Source: SAR202 cluster bacterium
GTDB lineage: Bacteria > Chloroflexota > Dehalococcoidia > Lucifugimonadales > UBA1123
Assembly (NCBI GenBank): GCA_030752795.1
Contig: JASMDM010000060.1
Span: 1-37,635 of the forward strand
Length of the DNA: 37,635 bases
Reading direction: 5' to 3'
The first letter of the stretch is position 1, and every line of letters begins with the position of its first letter. The notes beneath the pieces are model-generated. The model had not been told where the DNA came from and searched no databases. It saw only the letters and a program-made list of their open reading frames with translations. The translations under genes and the position numbers were made by a program. Of this stretch, positions 8,204-15,802 are shown piece by piece.

Positions 8204-8600
8204 ACGAAGCCGGAAATGCGCATGAGTGGTGCTGCGGTCATTATGGAGATAAACGAATAAATGGCGCCGAACACACCATGTCATTCAGAGGCCGCAGCCG
8301 AAGAATCTGGTCGCTGAACACGGCTTTTTGCCTGACCAACGCCAAACGCTTCTATCTCTTCGGATCACTCAGCAACGTAAGAAACTTCGAGAACATCGTA
8401 TTGGGTCAATGACAGTAACGGTTCAAGCGACTCTTGCGCGTGGGCGTCCCTTCGACAAGCTCAGGGCGAACGGATGAGTGCGTGGCTCACCATGGACGGA
8501 TGCTCAGCATCGCGAGGAGCGTTGGGCACGATGTACTTGATTAATGAACATTACAACTAAGCCAACGAAACTATTCTGGCATCGCATGGAGAAAAGCGAC
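8204..8600. other. Spacer occupied by a composite repeat element
   Basis: Nearly all of this 397-base spacer is the A+B composite repeat (8257-8528). No gene is visible. The last 20 bases contain the ribosome site (GGAG, 8588-8591) of the esterase gene; an upstream in-frame ATG at 8544 lies just beyond the repeat and lacks such a site. Confidence 0.55.
8257..8528 (+). repeat. Composite repeat A+B (about 270 bp), copy 1
   Basis: Module A (core 8279-8310, containing GGCCGCAGCCGAAGAATCT) is followed about 150 bases later by module B (8449-8473, CCTTCGACAAGCTCAGG then GCGAACGG) and a tail GTGCGTGGCTCACCATGGAC reaching GCGTTGGGCA. The same modules, in the same order and spacing, occur at 24174-24417. 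The tail stretch of about 95 bases is nearly identical between the two copies. No transposase is encoded, so it would be non-autonomous if mobile. Confidence 0.75.
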
Positions 8601-9524
8601 ATGGCACACACAGTCGACCGGAACTACCAGAGCAAGGCACGGAAGCCCGCCGACTTCAACGCGTTCTGGGAGGACGTTTTGGAAGATGCGGCCAAGGTTC
8701 CACTCGAACCTGAGGCCGTGCCGGAAGCGCTTCGATCGTCCGACGATATCGAAGTCTTTCAGGTCTTCTACAACAGCCTCGACAACGTCCGGATCGCGGG
8801 GTGGTACTGCCTACCCCGAGAGCGAAAGGGCCCGTTGCCTGCCGTCATGGTCGTGCCCGGATACCAGAGCGACCCGCCAATCACGAAAGAATGGGCGCGA
8901 CGGGGATACGCGACGCTTTCGGTGGCGCCGCGCGGCAAGCTGCGCAGCAACCGGCAATTCAACCCAGGCTATCCCGGCCTTCTGACGTATGGGATCGTTG
9001 ACCGAAACGCCTACTCGTATCGAGGGTTCTACGTCGACGCGTGGCGCGGCATCGACTTCCTGCTGTCGCGCGACGAGGTGGACTCGAGCCGGATAGGCGT
9101 CACGGGCAGCAGCCAAGGCGGAGTACTGACAATCACCACCGCGGCGATGCGTCCTGAGGTCAGGGCCGCCGCGGCAGGCGCTCCGTACCTGACCGGATTC
9201 CTCGACTCCATCGAGCTCACCCACACGTACCCGTACGAGGAGATCAACGACTACCTTCGACTTCACCCCGACAGTCGCGGTGAAGTCGAAGAGACGCTGA
9301 ACTACTTCGACGGGATCAACTTCGCGGATCGGATCACGTGTCCGATTATCGTCAACGTCGGACTGCAGGACAACGTCTGTCCGCCGGAGACCGGCTTCGC
9401 GCTGTTCGACAAGATCGGCAGCGCCGACAAGCGCATGTATCCCTACGACGGCCAGGGTCACAGCGCGGGACGCGCGGAGCACGGACCGGTGATCGAGGCG
9501 TTCTTCGCTAAGCACCTGGCGTGA
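8601..9524 (+). CDS. Acetyl xylan esterase-like alpha/beta hydrolase (AXE1 family)
   Basis: This 307-residue serine hydrolase of the AXE1/cephalosporin-C deacetylase type removes acetyl or other short acyl groups from esters. The N-terminal RKPADFNAFWEDVL segment is typical of AXE1 enzymes. The catalytic triad is complete: S171 in GVTGSSQGG, D257 in GLQDNVCPP and H287 in GQGHSAG. No signal peptide is seen, so it is probably cytoplasmic. The ATG at 8601 is chosen because GGAG lies about nine bases upstream; an ATG at 8544 in the same frame lacks such a site. It heads a three-gene run with a catalytically degenerate paralogue and an amidohydrolase. Confidence 0.9.
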   Translation: MAHTVDRNYQSKARKPADFNAFWEDVLEDAAKVPLEPEAVPEALRSSDDIEVFQVFYNSLDNVRIAGWYCLPRERKGPLPAVMVVPGYQSDPPITKEWARRGYATLSVAPRGKLRSNRQFNPGYPGLLTYGIVDRNAYSYRGFYVDAWRGIDFLLSRDEVDSSRIGVTGSSQGGVLTITTAAMRPEVRAAAAGAPYLTGFLDSIELTHTYPYEEINDYLRLHPDSRGEVEETLNYFDGINFADRITCPIIVNVGLQDNVCPPETGFALFDKIGSADKRMYPYDGQGHSAGRAEHGPVIEAFFAKHLA

Positions 9525-9649
9525 AGATATCTCAAACCCAGGCCCGAGGTCCGCAGGTGATTCGGACTCACACAATCGAAGCCTGGACGTGTTCGTAAAA
9601 ACTCTGCCAACCATCGAGCCAACGCATTCACGTATTTAGGACGGACGAC

Positions 9650-10555
9650 ATGACGACAACGAGACCACCGGATTTCGACGATTATTGGGCGGCGGTTGCC
9701 GCCGAGCTCGGAGAACTCGACTCGCGGCCGGAGGTCGATCCGATCCCGATCAGGTCAACCGACTTTGCCGACACCTACAGCGTCCGATTGACCGGCATCG
9801 GGCCGTACCGCCTGTTCGGTTACCTGAGCATACCCAAGGGCGAGGGGCCGTTTCCGGCGATCTACTGGGCGCCAAAGTACGCCAGCGTACTCGAACCGGT
9901 GCCACAGGGGACTGCCAACGGAATCCGGAGTCGATACGTCACCTTCGCGTGCTCGGGCAGGGGGCAGCGAAACGCGGACCAGCCCTTCGCAGCGATGTTC
10001 CCGGGGCTCTTGACCGAAGGCATCGACGACTTCGAGAAATACATATTCCGCGGCAGCGAAGCTGACGCAGTGCGTGGATTGGAGTACCTAGCGTCTCGAC
10101 CAGAAGTCGACCGATCTCGCGTCGTCGCCATCGGCAACGACACGGCGTTGATAGCGGCCGCCTTGGGCTCGGGAGCCACTCACGTGGTCTCGACCCCCGC
10201 GCTGTTCGTGGACACGATCGACAGCGCCGCCAAGACGTCGGCGTATCCGCTCGAGGAGATCAACGACTACCTCAGGCACAACCCGTTCAGTCAAGAGGAT
10301 GTTCGTCGGTCGCTGAGCTACTTCGATTTGCGCTGGCACGCCCCGCGTTTCGCCGGGAAGTCGCTGCTCATGGCGGACGCGCCGGGCGGCGTTTTAGACG
10401 CAAGCGCCGTCAATGCCGTAGCGGCCGCGCTGCCTGGCGACTCGACCGTCCACGAGTCGGAGAATTCCAGCTACAAAGACGGTTTGTATATCGAGCAGTG
10501 GGTCACGGAGCAGTTCGGTTTCGTGGAACCGATCGTGCCGGAGCACTGGGGATGA
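9650..10555 (+). CDS. AXE1-family paralogue lacking the catalytic triad (pseudo-enzyme)
   Basis: This 301-residue protein is a paralogue of the preceding esterase. Shared are the N-terminal PPDFDDYWAAV region, the strand YRLFGYLSIPKGEGPFPAIYW, and the nearly identical YPLEEINDYLRHNP. At the nucleophile elbow, G-S-S-Q-G of the active enzyme is replaced by G162-N-D-T-A166. The regions that should carry the acid (LLMADAPGGVLDAS) and histidine (SENSSYKDG) have no matching residues. The frame is intact with a good ribosome site (AGGACGG), so it is probably expressed and selected for a non-hydrolytic role such as binding substrate or partnering the active enzyme. Its stop overlaps the next start (ATGA). 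Confidence 0.85.
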   Translation: MTTTRPPDFDDYWAAVAAELGELDSRPEVDPIPIRSTDFADTYSVRLTGIGPYRLFGYLSIPKGEGPFPAIYWAPKYASVLEPVPQGTANGIRSRYVTFACSGRGQRNADQPFAAMFPGLLTEGIDDFEKYIFRGSEADAVRGLEYLASRPEVDRSRVVAIGNDTALIAAALGSGATHVVSTPALFVDTIDSAAKTSAYPLEEINDYLRHNPFSQEDVRRSLSYFDLRWHAPRFAGKSLLMADAPGGVLDASAVNAVAAALPGDSTVHESENSSYKDGLYIEQWVTEQFGFVEPIVPEHWG

Positions 10556-11931
10556 ATACAATCATCACGAAAATCGAAAACGCGGCATTTATCATCACGG
10601 TTGATCCGGGCCGTCGGATCATCGGCGACGGCACGATATTGATCGAGGGCAATCGCATCGTGCGAGTTGCGAAGGCCGACGAGCTTCGCGACCCGCCCGC
10701 CGACCGCGTGATCGACGCCTCGGACATGGTCGTGACGCCGGGGTTCGTCAACGGCCACATGCACATCAGCTACGCCCACGCCACTCGCGGCATCTTCCCC
10801 GACGACCTGGGTCCCGAGTACCTTCCGAACGTGTTCGCACTCCAGTCCGCAATGTCGGAGGAAGAAGAGCGTCAGACGTCGCTCCTGGCCCTCACCGAGC
10901 TGGTCAAGCACGGGACGACGACGCTCGTGGATCCGGGCAGCACCAAGCACATCGACGCGTGCATGTCCGCGTATGAGGATTCGGGATGCCGAATCGTGAT
11001 CGGCCGGCACGTCACGGACCGCGCGAACCCGATGAATCTGCCTGTGTACTCAACTGCCGAGGCCGTCGAGATCACGCGGCGTACAATCGAGGAGTTCGAC
11101 GGCCGTCTCTCGGGCAGAATGCGGGCATGGGCGATGCCGTTCTCGCCCGATTTCTCCACTGACGAGCTGCTTCTGGAGTGCCGTCGCCTGGCCGACGAGA
11201 GCGACACGCGGCTGACGCTGCACTTCAACCTGAGCCGAGCGACGACGGCGGATTACGTCAGCCGGTACGGCGTCTCGCCGGCTCGGCGTCTGGCCGACAT
11301 CCGCGTCCTGGGCCCGAACGTGACCCTCGCGCACGCTCTCGGCATTTCTCGAGAAGACGTCGACGTCATCGCCGACTCGGGAGCGAGCGCCGTCATGTGT
11401 CCGACCGCCGCGATCAAAGGCGGCGCAGGGATGACGAGCTCGGCGCTGCTCCCCGAGCTCCTGGAAGCAGGTGTCGCGGTCGGCCTCGGCACCGATGCGG
11501 GAAACAACTCGAACCTCGTCGAGACGATGCGCTCGATGTATCTGTCGGCCGTTCTTTACAAGGACGGCCGCCGCGACGTCGGGCAGATCCCGGCGGAGAC
11601 TGCCGTCGAACTCGCCACGCTACGCGGAGCGGAGGCGCTCGGCCTCGGAGACGAGATCGGATCCATCGAGGAAGGCAAGCTGGCCGACCTCGTCCTGTTC
11701 GACACCCGGCGGGTTGAATGGCGAACGCTGTTCCGTCCTGTAAGCAACCTGGTCTACAACGCAGACGGTCGCAGCGTGCACACGGTCATCATCGACGGTC
11801 GAGTCGTCGTCGAAGATCACACGCCGAACTTCGTCGACGAGTGGGAGCTTATCCAACGCGTGCAGCGAATTGGCGAGGACATGCTCGCTCGCACCGGCAC
11901 GCGCTTTCCGTCTCGCTGGCCGATCATCTAG
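10552..11931 (+). CDS. Metal-dependent amidohydrolase (MtaD/TrzN/SsnA-like deaminase family)
   Basis: This 459-residue enzyme is of the amidohydrolase superfamily that deaminates or dechlorinates nucleoside, purine or triazine-like rings. Metal ligands are visible: H69 and H71 in NGHMHISYAHA, H224 in LTLHFN, H261 in TLAHALG and D315 in GLGTDAGNNSN. The small beta domain flanks the barrel, closing with IEEGKLADLVLFD near the C-terminus, as is usual. The ATG at 10552 overlaps the stop of the pseudo-esterase gene (ATGA), indicating translational coupling; a longer frame from 10498 lies inside that gene and is rejected. The exact substrate cannot be assigned. Confidence 0.92.
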   Translation: MNTIITKIENAAFIITVDPGRRIIGDGTILIEGNRIVRVAKADELRDPPADRVIDASDMVVTPGFVNGHMHISYAHATRGIFPDDLGPEYLPNVFALQSAMSEEEERQTSLLALTELVKHGTTTLVDPGSTKHIDACMSAYEDSGCRIVIGRHVTDRANPMNLPVYSTAEAVEITRRTIEEFDGRLSGRMRAWAMPFSPDFSTDELLLECRRLADESDTRLTLHFNLSRATTADYVSRYGVSPARRLADIRVLGPNVTLAHALGISREDVDVIADSGASAVMCPTAAIKGGAGMTSSALLPELLEAGVAVGLGTDAGNNSNLVETMRSMYLSAVLYKDGRRDVGQIPAETAVELATLRGAEALGLGDEIGSIEEGKLADLVLFDTRRVEWRTLFRPVSNLVYNADGRSVHTVIIDGRVVVEDHTPNFVDEWELIQRVQRIGEDMLARTGTRFPSRWPII

Positions 11932-12153
11932 GCCAAAGCGACCGGACGGCTCGGGCATCGGCAAGAAATGTCGGTTCGTGTTGACAGAATGCAGGGCGAT
12001 TGCGCGAGTTATTGTGGATCGGTATCGGACCGCCGTCAAACACGATCACGGGCGTCATCTGAATGCGTTGTGTTCAACGCTTTCCTCAATGCCGAGCCTT
12101 CTGTGGATCGACAGGCATTCGATGTCTGTTGGGCAAGGACGCATATTCTGCGA

Positions 12154-12185
12154 CTAGATTCTTCGGCTGCGGCCTCTGAATGACA
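12154..12185 (-). repeat. Dispersed repeat A
   Basis: On the minus strand this copy reads TGTCATTCAGAGG, then the shared core GGCCGCAGCCGAAGAATCT, identical over the core to 8279-8310. Similarity continues downstream (TCGCAGAA). Confidence 0.8.
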
Positions 12186-12241
12186 ATTTCCGTTCGACAC
12201 CGTTTAGTCTTCGTCCGCCGTAATCGGGTTCCAAGGACGGA

Positions 12242-12296
12242 GCCCTGGCGGGGTGTGGGGTGTCCCCACAATAGTTCCGCGGGCGGGCGGGCGGGT
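12242..12296 (+). repeat. GC-rich hairpin repeat C
   Basis: CCTGGCGGGGTG is followed by the hairpin TGGGGTGTCCCCA and, a dozen bases later, by a run of four GGGC-like units. The same order (CTGGC, hairpin, GGGC run) appears at 14051-14137 (inverted), 14177-14237 and 17573-17650. Confidence 0.65.
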
Positions 12297-12464
12297 ACCG
12301 ACTAAATTGGCAACTGAAACCTTTTACGGATCTCCCAGTCAAATTTGGTTCAGATTGTGACCAGAGTAGTAGGCCTGTCTGAGTGAGAAATCCGGTCGCA
12401 CTGTCGCTCGTTGAGAGTCGGACCGAGGTCACGATAGCCGGGAGCGAACTCACCGTCGAATTCA

Positions 12465-12493
12465 TGGACAACTCGTTGCGGTCGGTATATGAT
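12465..12493 (+). promoter_or_regulatory. Promoter of the Fur-family gene
   Basis: TGGACA (12465-12470), a 17-base spacer and TATGAT (12488-12493) each differ from consensus by one base. The start of transcription would fall near 12500, inside the palindrome at 12492-12521, so a bound repressor would block initiation. Confidence 0.65.
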
Positions 12494-12521
12494 TGCTTCT
12501 GCAAATGTTTGCAGGAGCAAT
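12492..12521. promoter_or_regulatory. Palindromic operator, Nur/Fur-box-like
   Basis: The core CTGCAAATGTTTGCAG (12499-12514) is a near-perfect inverted repeat. The dyad extends outward through TTGCT/AGCAA to ATTGCT...AGCAAT, giving 13 paired positions per arm, one of them a G-T pair. It lies on the end of the -10 box, the transcription start and the ribosome site AGGAG (12513-12517). The TGCAA-N4-TTGCA arrangement resembles the nickel-responsive Nur box more than a classic Fur box. It is therefore a likely autoregulatory site of the adjacent Fur-family repressor. Confidence 0.7.
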
Positions 12522-12523
12522 AA

Positions 12524-12961
12524 ATGAGTTGTGAAAGCGCCACGGCGCTGGCTCTCAAAGAGTCCGGCCATCGGCCCACGCCGCAACGCCTCATGATACT
12601 GTCCGCCGTGCGCCACACGCCGGGACACGTCACCGTGGCTCAGATCGTCGAGCAGGTTAAAGAGTCTTACCCGTTCATCGATCCGTCGACGGTGTACAGG
12701 ACCCTGGCCGTCCTGAAAGACGAACGCCTGGTTTCCGAAACGGACATGGGCGCCGCCGAGGCCGTGTACGAGTGGATTGGCCAGACCCGACATCACCATC
12801 TGATCTGCCGCGTGTGCGAGGGCGTGACTTCGTTTGAGGATCGCCACCTGGACGGAGTAGGCGAACATATTCGACAGAACCATGGTTTCGAGGCGGATCT
12901 CGACCATTTCGCGATATTCGGGGTATGCGAAGATTGCAGCGCCGAATCGGCGCATGCTTGA
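12524..12961 (+). CDS. Fur-family metalloregulator, probably nickel-responsive (Nur-like)
   Basis: This 145-residue Fur-superfamily repressor has an N-terminal winged helix (residues 10-80) with recognition helix DPSTVYRTLAVL. The C-terminal metal-binding dimerisation domain carries the H90-H91-H92 cluster and two CxxC pairs (C95/C98 and C135/C138), typical of the structural zinc site. The ATG is preceded by AGGAG. The gene sits under a palindromic operator and is followed 80 bases later by a nickel/cobalt-type permease gene with a related half-length box, so nickel sensing is the best guess. Iron, zinc or peroxide sensing cannot be excluded from residues alone. Confidence 0.88.
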   Translation: MSCESATALALKESGHRPTPQRLMILSAVRHTPGHVTVAQIVEQVKESYPFIDPSTVYRTLAVLKDERLVSETDMGAAEAVYEWIGQTRHHHLICRVCEGVTSFEDRHLDGVGEHIRQNHGFEADLDHFAIFGVCEDCSAESAHA

Positions 12962-12968
12962 AGACACA

Positions 12969-12981
12969 TGCAAAGATTGCA
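12969..12981. promoter_or_regulatory. Second, shorter TGCAA/TTGCA box before the permease gene
   Basis: TGCAA-AGA-TTGCA is a 13-base dyad with the same half-sites as the operator before the Fur-family gene, but with three rather than four central bases. It lies between that gene and the NiCoT-like gene, where a repressor could control the permease separately. Confidence 0.45.
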
Positions 12982-13041
12982 AACGTTGAGGCGCTCCTAA
13001 AGGGCTGGACGGCGGTGTAGATGTGGAGGAAAGTCCTAGTC

Positions 13042-13794
13042 ATGGAAATTGAATCCGGCGCACTGGCGGCTCTGACCCTGGGATTCCTGTTGGGGCTGAA
13101 GCACGCCACCGACGCCGACCACGTCGTCGCGGTGTCGACCATCGTCTCCGAGTACAGGAACGCCTGGAGAGGGATCTGGGTCGGGGCCTCCTGGGGACTG
13201 GGACACACGACCCCTTTGCTGGTCCTTGGCATCATCATTTTGGCATTCAAAGAAGTGGTTCTGGACCGGTACGAAACCATCGCCCCCGGATTCGAGTTCG
13301 GCGTGGGAATCATGTTGGTGTTCCTGGGAGTCCAGGTGTATTGGAATCTGAAGCGCGCTCGCCTGCACGTTCACGAGCATGTCAGCGACGTCGAAGCGCC
13401 CCACGTCCACCTGCACGGCACCCACAATGCGTCCTCCAGTCCCGATGTCGAAGAATCCCATGGCTTCATAAATCCGGGGAAGCCCTTCTTTCGGATGAAA
13501 TCATACGTCATAGGCGTCGTGCACGGCCTCGCCGGAAGCGCTGCCGTGATGCTTCTGATCCTGCCCAAAGTGTCGTCGTTTTCCGCGGGAGTCGGATACC
13601 TTCTCCTCTTCGGGGTAGGCACTATGCTGTCGATGGCTGGAATCACCCTGTTGTTGGGAATACCCTTTGCGGTCACCGGAGGATTCAACCGGCTCAGTCA
13701 AGTCGTCTCCGGAGTTGCCGGCGCGGTCAGCGTGCTCTTTGGCGTGGGGCTGATGTCCGACATCGCTCTCGGAACCGAGCTCATCCCGTTCTGA
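13042..13794 (+). CDS. NiCoT/NicO-type nickel-cobalt transporter
   Basis: This 250-residue polytopic membrane protein has about six hydrophobic segments. The first carries KHATDADHVVAVST, the HX4DH nickel signature of the NiCoT family (H21, D26, H27). Further motifs are SWGLGHTTPLL and GVVHGLAGSAAVMLLIL, also family hallmarks. The loop at residues 112-150 is histidine-rich (HVHEHV, HVHLHG), consistent with metal binding. GGAGGAAAG lies before the ATG at 13042; an in-frame ATG at 13021 is possible but has a weaker site. Under control of the upstream Fur-family regulator it would import nickel or cobalt. Ni enzymes using it are not in the window. Confidence 0.85.
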   Translation: MEIESGALAALTLGFLLGLKHATDADHVVAVSTIVSEYRNAWRGIWVGASWGLGHTTPLLVLGIIILAFKEVVLDRYETIAPGFEFGVGIMLVFLGVQVYWNLKRARLHVHEHVSDVEAPHVHLHGTHNASSSPDVEESHGFINPGKPFFRMKSYVIGVVHGLAGSAAVMLLILPKVSSFSAGVGYLLLFGVGTMLSMAGITLLLGIPFAVTGGFNRLSQVVSGVAGAVSVLFGVGLMSDIALGTELIPF

Positions 13795-14050
13795 TTCGCG
13801 GTCGAGATCGTTCAGACGAGTGAATCGGATCTGGTTGCCGAGGCCCCGAAACGCCGCTGTCTTCAGTGGATGTCGCTTCAACCCTAAAGACCGCCGATGT
13901 AATTGCCCGCCACTCTTTGCACGACTGCCCAATCAACGCCAAATAAGATCGACCGGGAGCATCGTGCGGTGTCTTTCGCTTGCGGCAGAGTTGGTGCGTC
14001 AATTGGTGACGCGTCGGTTTGACTGTCCCCTCGAAATGCAACGGGCGCAA

Positions 14051-14137
14051 TGCCCACCCGCTCGCCCTCGAGGGGTCTGATGATTTGGGGGCACATCCCC
14101 CAATCACCCTGCCAGAGGGTAGCGCCCCTCTGGACTC
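14051..14137 (-). repeat. GC-rich hairpin repeat C, inverted copy
   Basis: Read on the minus strand it gives GTCCAGAGG, CCCTCTGGCAGGG, GGGGGATGTGCCCCCA and then GAGCGGGTGGGC. This follows 17573-17650 closely in order and spacing. Confidence 0.75.
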
Positions 14138-14176
14138 ACTTCACGTGCTCTTCGCATGATCAGCTTGGGGTTGCAA

Positions 14177-14237
14177 AGGGCAAAGCCTCTGCCGGGGAAT
14201 TGAGGTGTCCCCAAGTAACCTTTCGGGCGGGCGGGAC
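14177..14237 (+). repeat. GC-rich hairpin repeat C, diverged copy
   Basis: GCCTCTGCCGGGGAATTG, a weaker hairpin (GAGGTGTCCCC), and TTTCGGGCGGGCGGGAC follow the repeat C layout. The copy faces the inverted copy 40 bases to the left. Confidence 0.6.
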
Positions 14238-14537
14238 AGAACACCACCGGAACGAGGTTCATGCCCACTTCCGGAATCCGGGGCGTGCTGAGCCGGTTTC
14301 ACCGAACCGCCAATGCCTCACAATCTCTGAGGTCGGTGAGACGCCCCAAAACGCCACTCTATCCCCATCACTCAACGAGCAGAACAAATGATCGATAGAT
14401 AATCACGGCCCATTGGCGGAAAATGCTTATATCAGTGTCTGTTGCAGATTCGATGCCATGGCGTTCACAGCATGAGCGCGGAATTGCGATAAACACAACA
14501 AGGTCTTCAGATACAACAAAACGCTCGAGAACTGGTC

Positions 14538-15752
14538 ATGACCAACATCGCCATAGCCGATCCGAAAGACGCAACCGATCGCCTTGAGAACGAGGCGGCG
14601 ATGGCGCGGTTGTGGGCCGAGTCCCCTCGGATGTGCGACGTTCTCGAGTGCGCCGACGGCGCCCGGTACAAGATCGTCCACCCCGGTGTGCAGAACTCTG
14701 CGGCCGGTCCCGATTTCCGTGGAGCTGTCCTCGTCGATCAGGACGGCCATCGGATGACGGGCGACATCGAGTTACACCTCGCGGCACGGGACTGGTACTC
14801 CCACGGCCATCACAGGGACGGAGGTTACAACGGCGTCGTCCTCCACGTTGTAATCAATCGAGCGGCCCGCGAGACGTCACGACAGTCGTCCGGCGTCTAC
14901 GCCCCGATCGCGGTGCTGTCCACCGATCCGCGCCCGACGATCTCCGCCGACGCCGTGTCGGCTGGCGTGTTCGACGAATGGGACCGGGACAGGATCGGCG
15001 ATCTGCTCGATTCGCTCGGCGACCAGCGCTTCCTCGACCGCGGCAGAGGTTTCCGCATACAGATGGAGTCGGGCGCCGATCCCGACCAATGCGCGTACGA
15101 AAGCGTCCTCGAAACGATGGGCTACTCGTCCAACACCAAGCCGTTTCGCCAACTCGCCAACGCCGTGCCCTACGCCGAGTTCTCCCGGTTGGTCGACGAA
15201 CCCGCGGGCACACGCGTGGCTGGGATCACGGCGCTCTTAGCCAACGCCGGCGGTTTGATGGGACACATGGCGCCCGGCGCCGAGAGAAGACAGCTCGAGA
15301 GGCTCGCCAGAAAACTCGGTCGCCCGAGGAAGACCGCAACGCCGGAGTGGCGGCTGTTCCACGTCCGTCCGGTCAATCATCCGGCGAATCGTTTGAGGGG
15401 CGCGGCGGCTCTGCTTGCCCGGACGGTTCGATCGGGCTTGAGTTCCGTTCTCGCGGGCGTGCTGTTGAGCGACAGCCCTGAACGGCTCACGAAATTCCTG
15501 CAAAAGCCCCCGTTCATTGGCCTGAGCGGGGCATCGGAGACGGCGGTAAACGTGGTCCTTCCGCATCTATTCGCCATGGGCGCGACGGGAGTAGACCAGG
15601 CCCTTTGCGACGCGGCGATGACGGCGTACAGGGAGGCCAAGGTCAGGTCGTCCAACGGCTCAGCGATGCGCTTTGCTCGGAGTGTGGGCATCCCGACGGA
15701 CCGCGGCTTCGTCTCGTCGGCAAGGCGGCAACAGGGGGTGCTGCACCTGTAA
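14538..15752 (+). CDS. DUF2851 family protein
   Basis: This 404-residue protein has the DUF2851 signature in its first 110 residues: ARLWAESPRM, the PGVQNSAAGPDFRGAVL segment, GDIELHLAARDWYSHGHH and DGGYNGVVLHVV. The C-terminus ends in RRQQGVLHL, the usual closing motif, but without the extra tail with a cysteine that I recall in other members. The function of the family is unknown. The conserved GPDF...GDIELH spacing of acidic and histidine residues suggests a metal-dependent active site, which is inference only. The start has no strong ribosome site; M22 is an alternative. It converges with the lipoprotein gene, 50 bases apart. Confidence 0.82.
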   Translation: MTNIAIADPKDATDRLENEAAMARLWAESPRMCDVLECADGARYKIVHPGVQNSAAGPDFRGAVLVDQDGHRMTGDIELHLAARDWYSHGHHRDGGYNGVVLHVVINRAARETSRQSSGVYAPIAVLSTDPRPTISADAVSAGVFDEWDRDRIGDLLDSLGDQRFLDRGRGFRIQMESGADPDQCAYESVLETMGYSSNTKPFRQLANAVPYAEFSRLVDEPAGTRVAGITALLANAGGLMGHMAPGAERRQLERLARKLGRPRKTATPEWRLFHVRPVNHPANRLRGAAALLARTVRSGLSSVLAGVLLSDSPERLTKFLQKPPFIGLSGASETAVNVVLPHLFAMGATGVDQALCDAAMTAYREAKVRSSNGSAMRFARSVGIPTDRGFVSSARRQQGVLHL

Positions 15753-15802
15753 AGGCGCCTGCCAGACCTACTGGACTCCAACGGGACGCTGCGCGCAAGC
15801 CG

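Larger units (their letters stand above)
11932..12464. other. Spacer with repeats A and C, no gene seen
   Basis: This stretch separates the amidohydrolase gene from the Fur-family unit. It carries an inverted repeat A (12154-12185) and a plus-strand repeat C (12242-12296). A perfect TTGACA at 11981-11986 has no matching -10 at normal spacing. I see no convincing reading frame or tRNA. Confidence 0.5.
13795..14537. other. Long spacer with two opposed copies of repeat C
   Basis: These 743 bases hold repeat C twice, inverted (14051-14137) and direct (14177-14237). Outside the repeats I find no reading frame with a ribosome site, no tRNA and no clear terminator. Confidence 0.5.

Noticed and set aside
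13026-13037. GAGGAAAGTCC, the conserved opening motif of bacterial RNase P RNA
   Set aside because: The sequence that follows is the NiCoT coding region, and none of the other conserved RNase P elements are there. Chance match over a ribosome site.
14051-14237. CRISPR array suggested by spaced similar GC-rich blocks
   Set aside because: Only two copies, in opposite orientation, with no regular spacers and no cas genes in the window.
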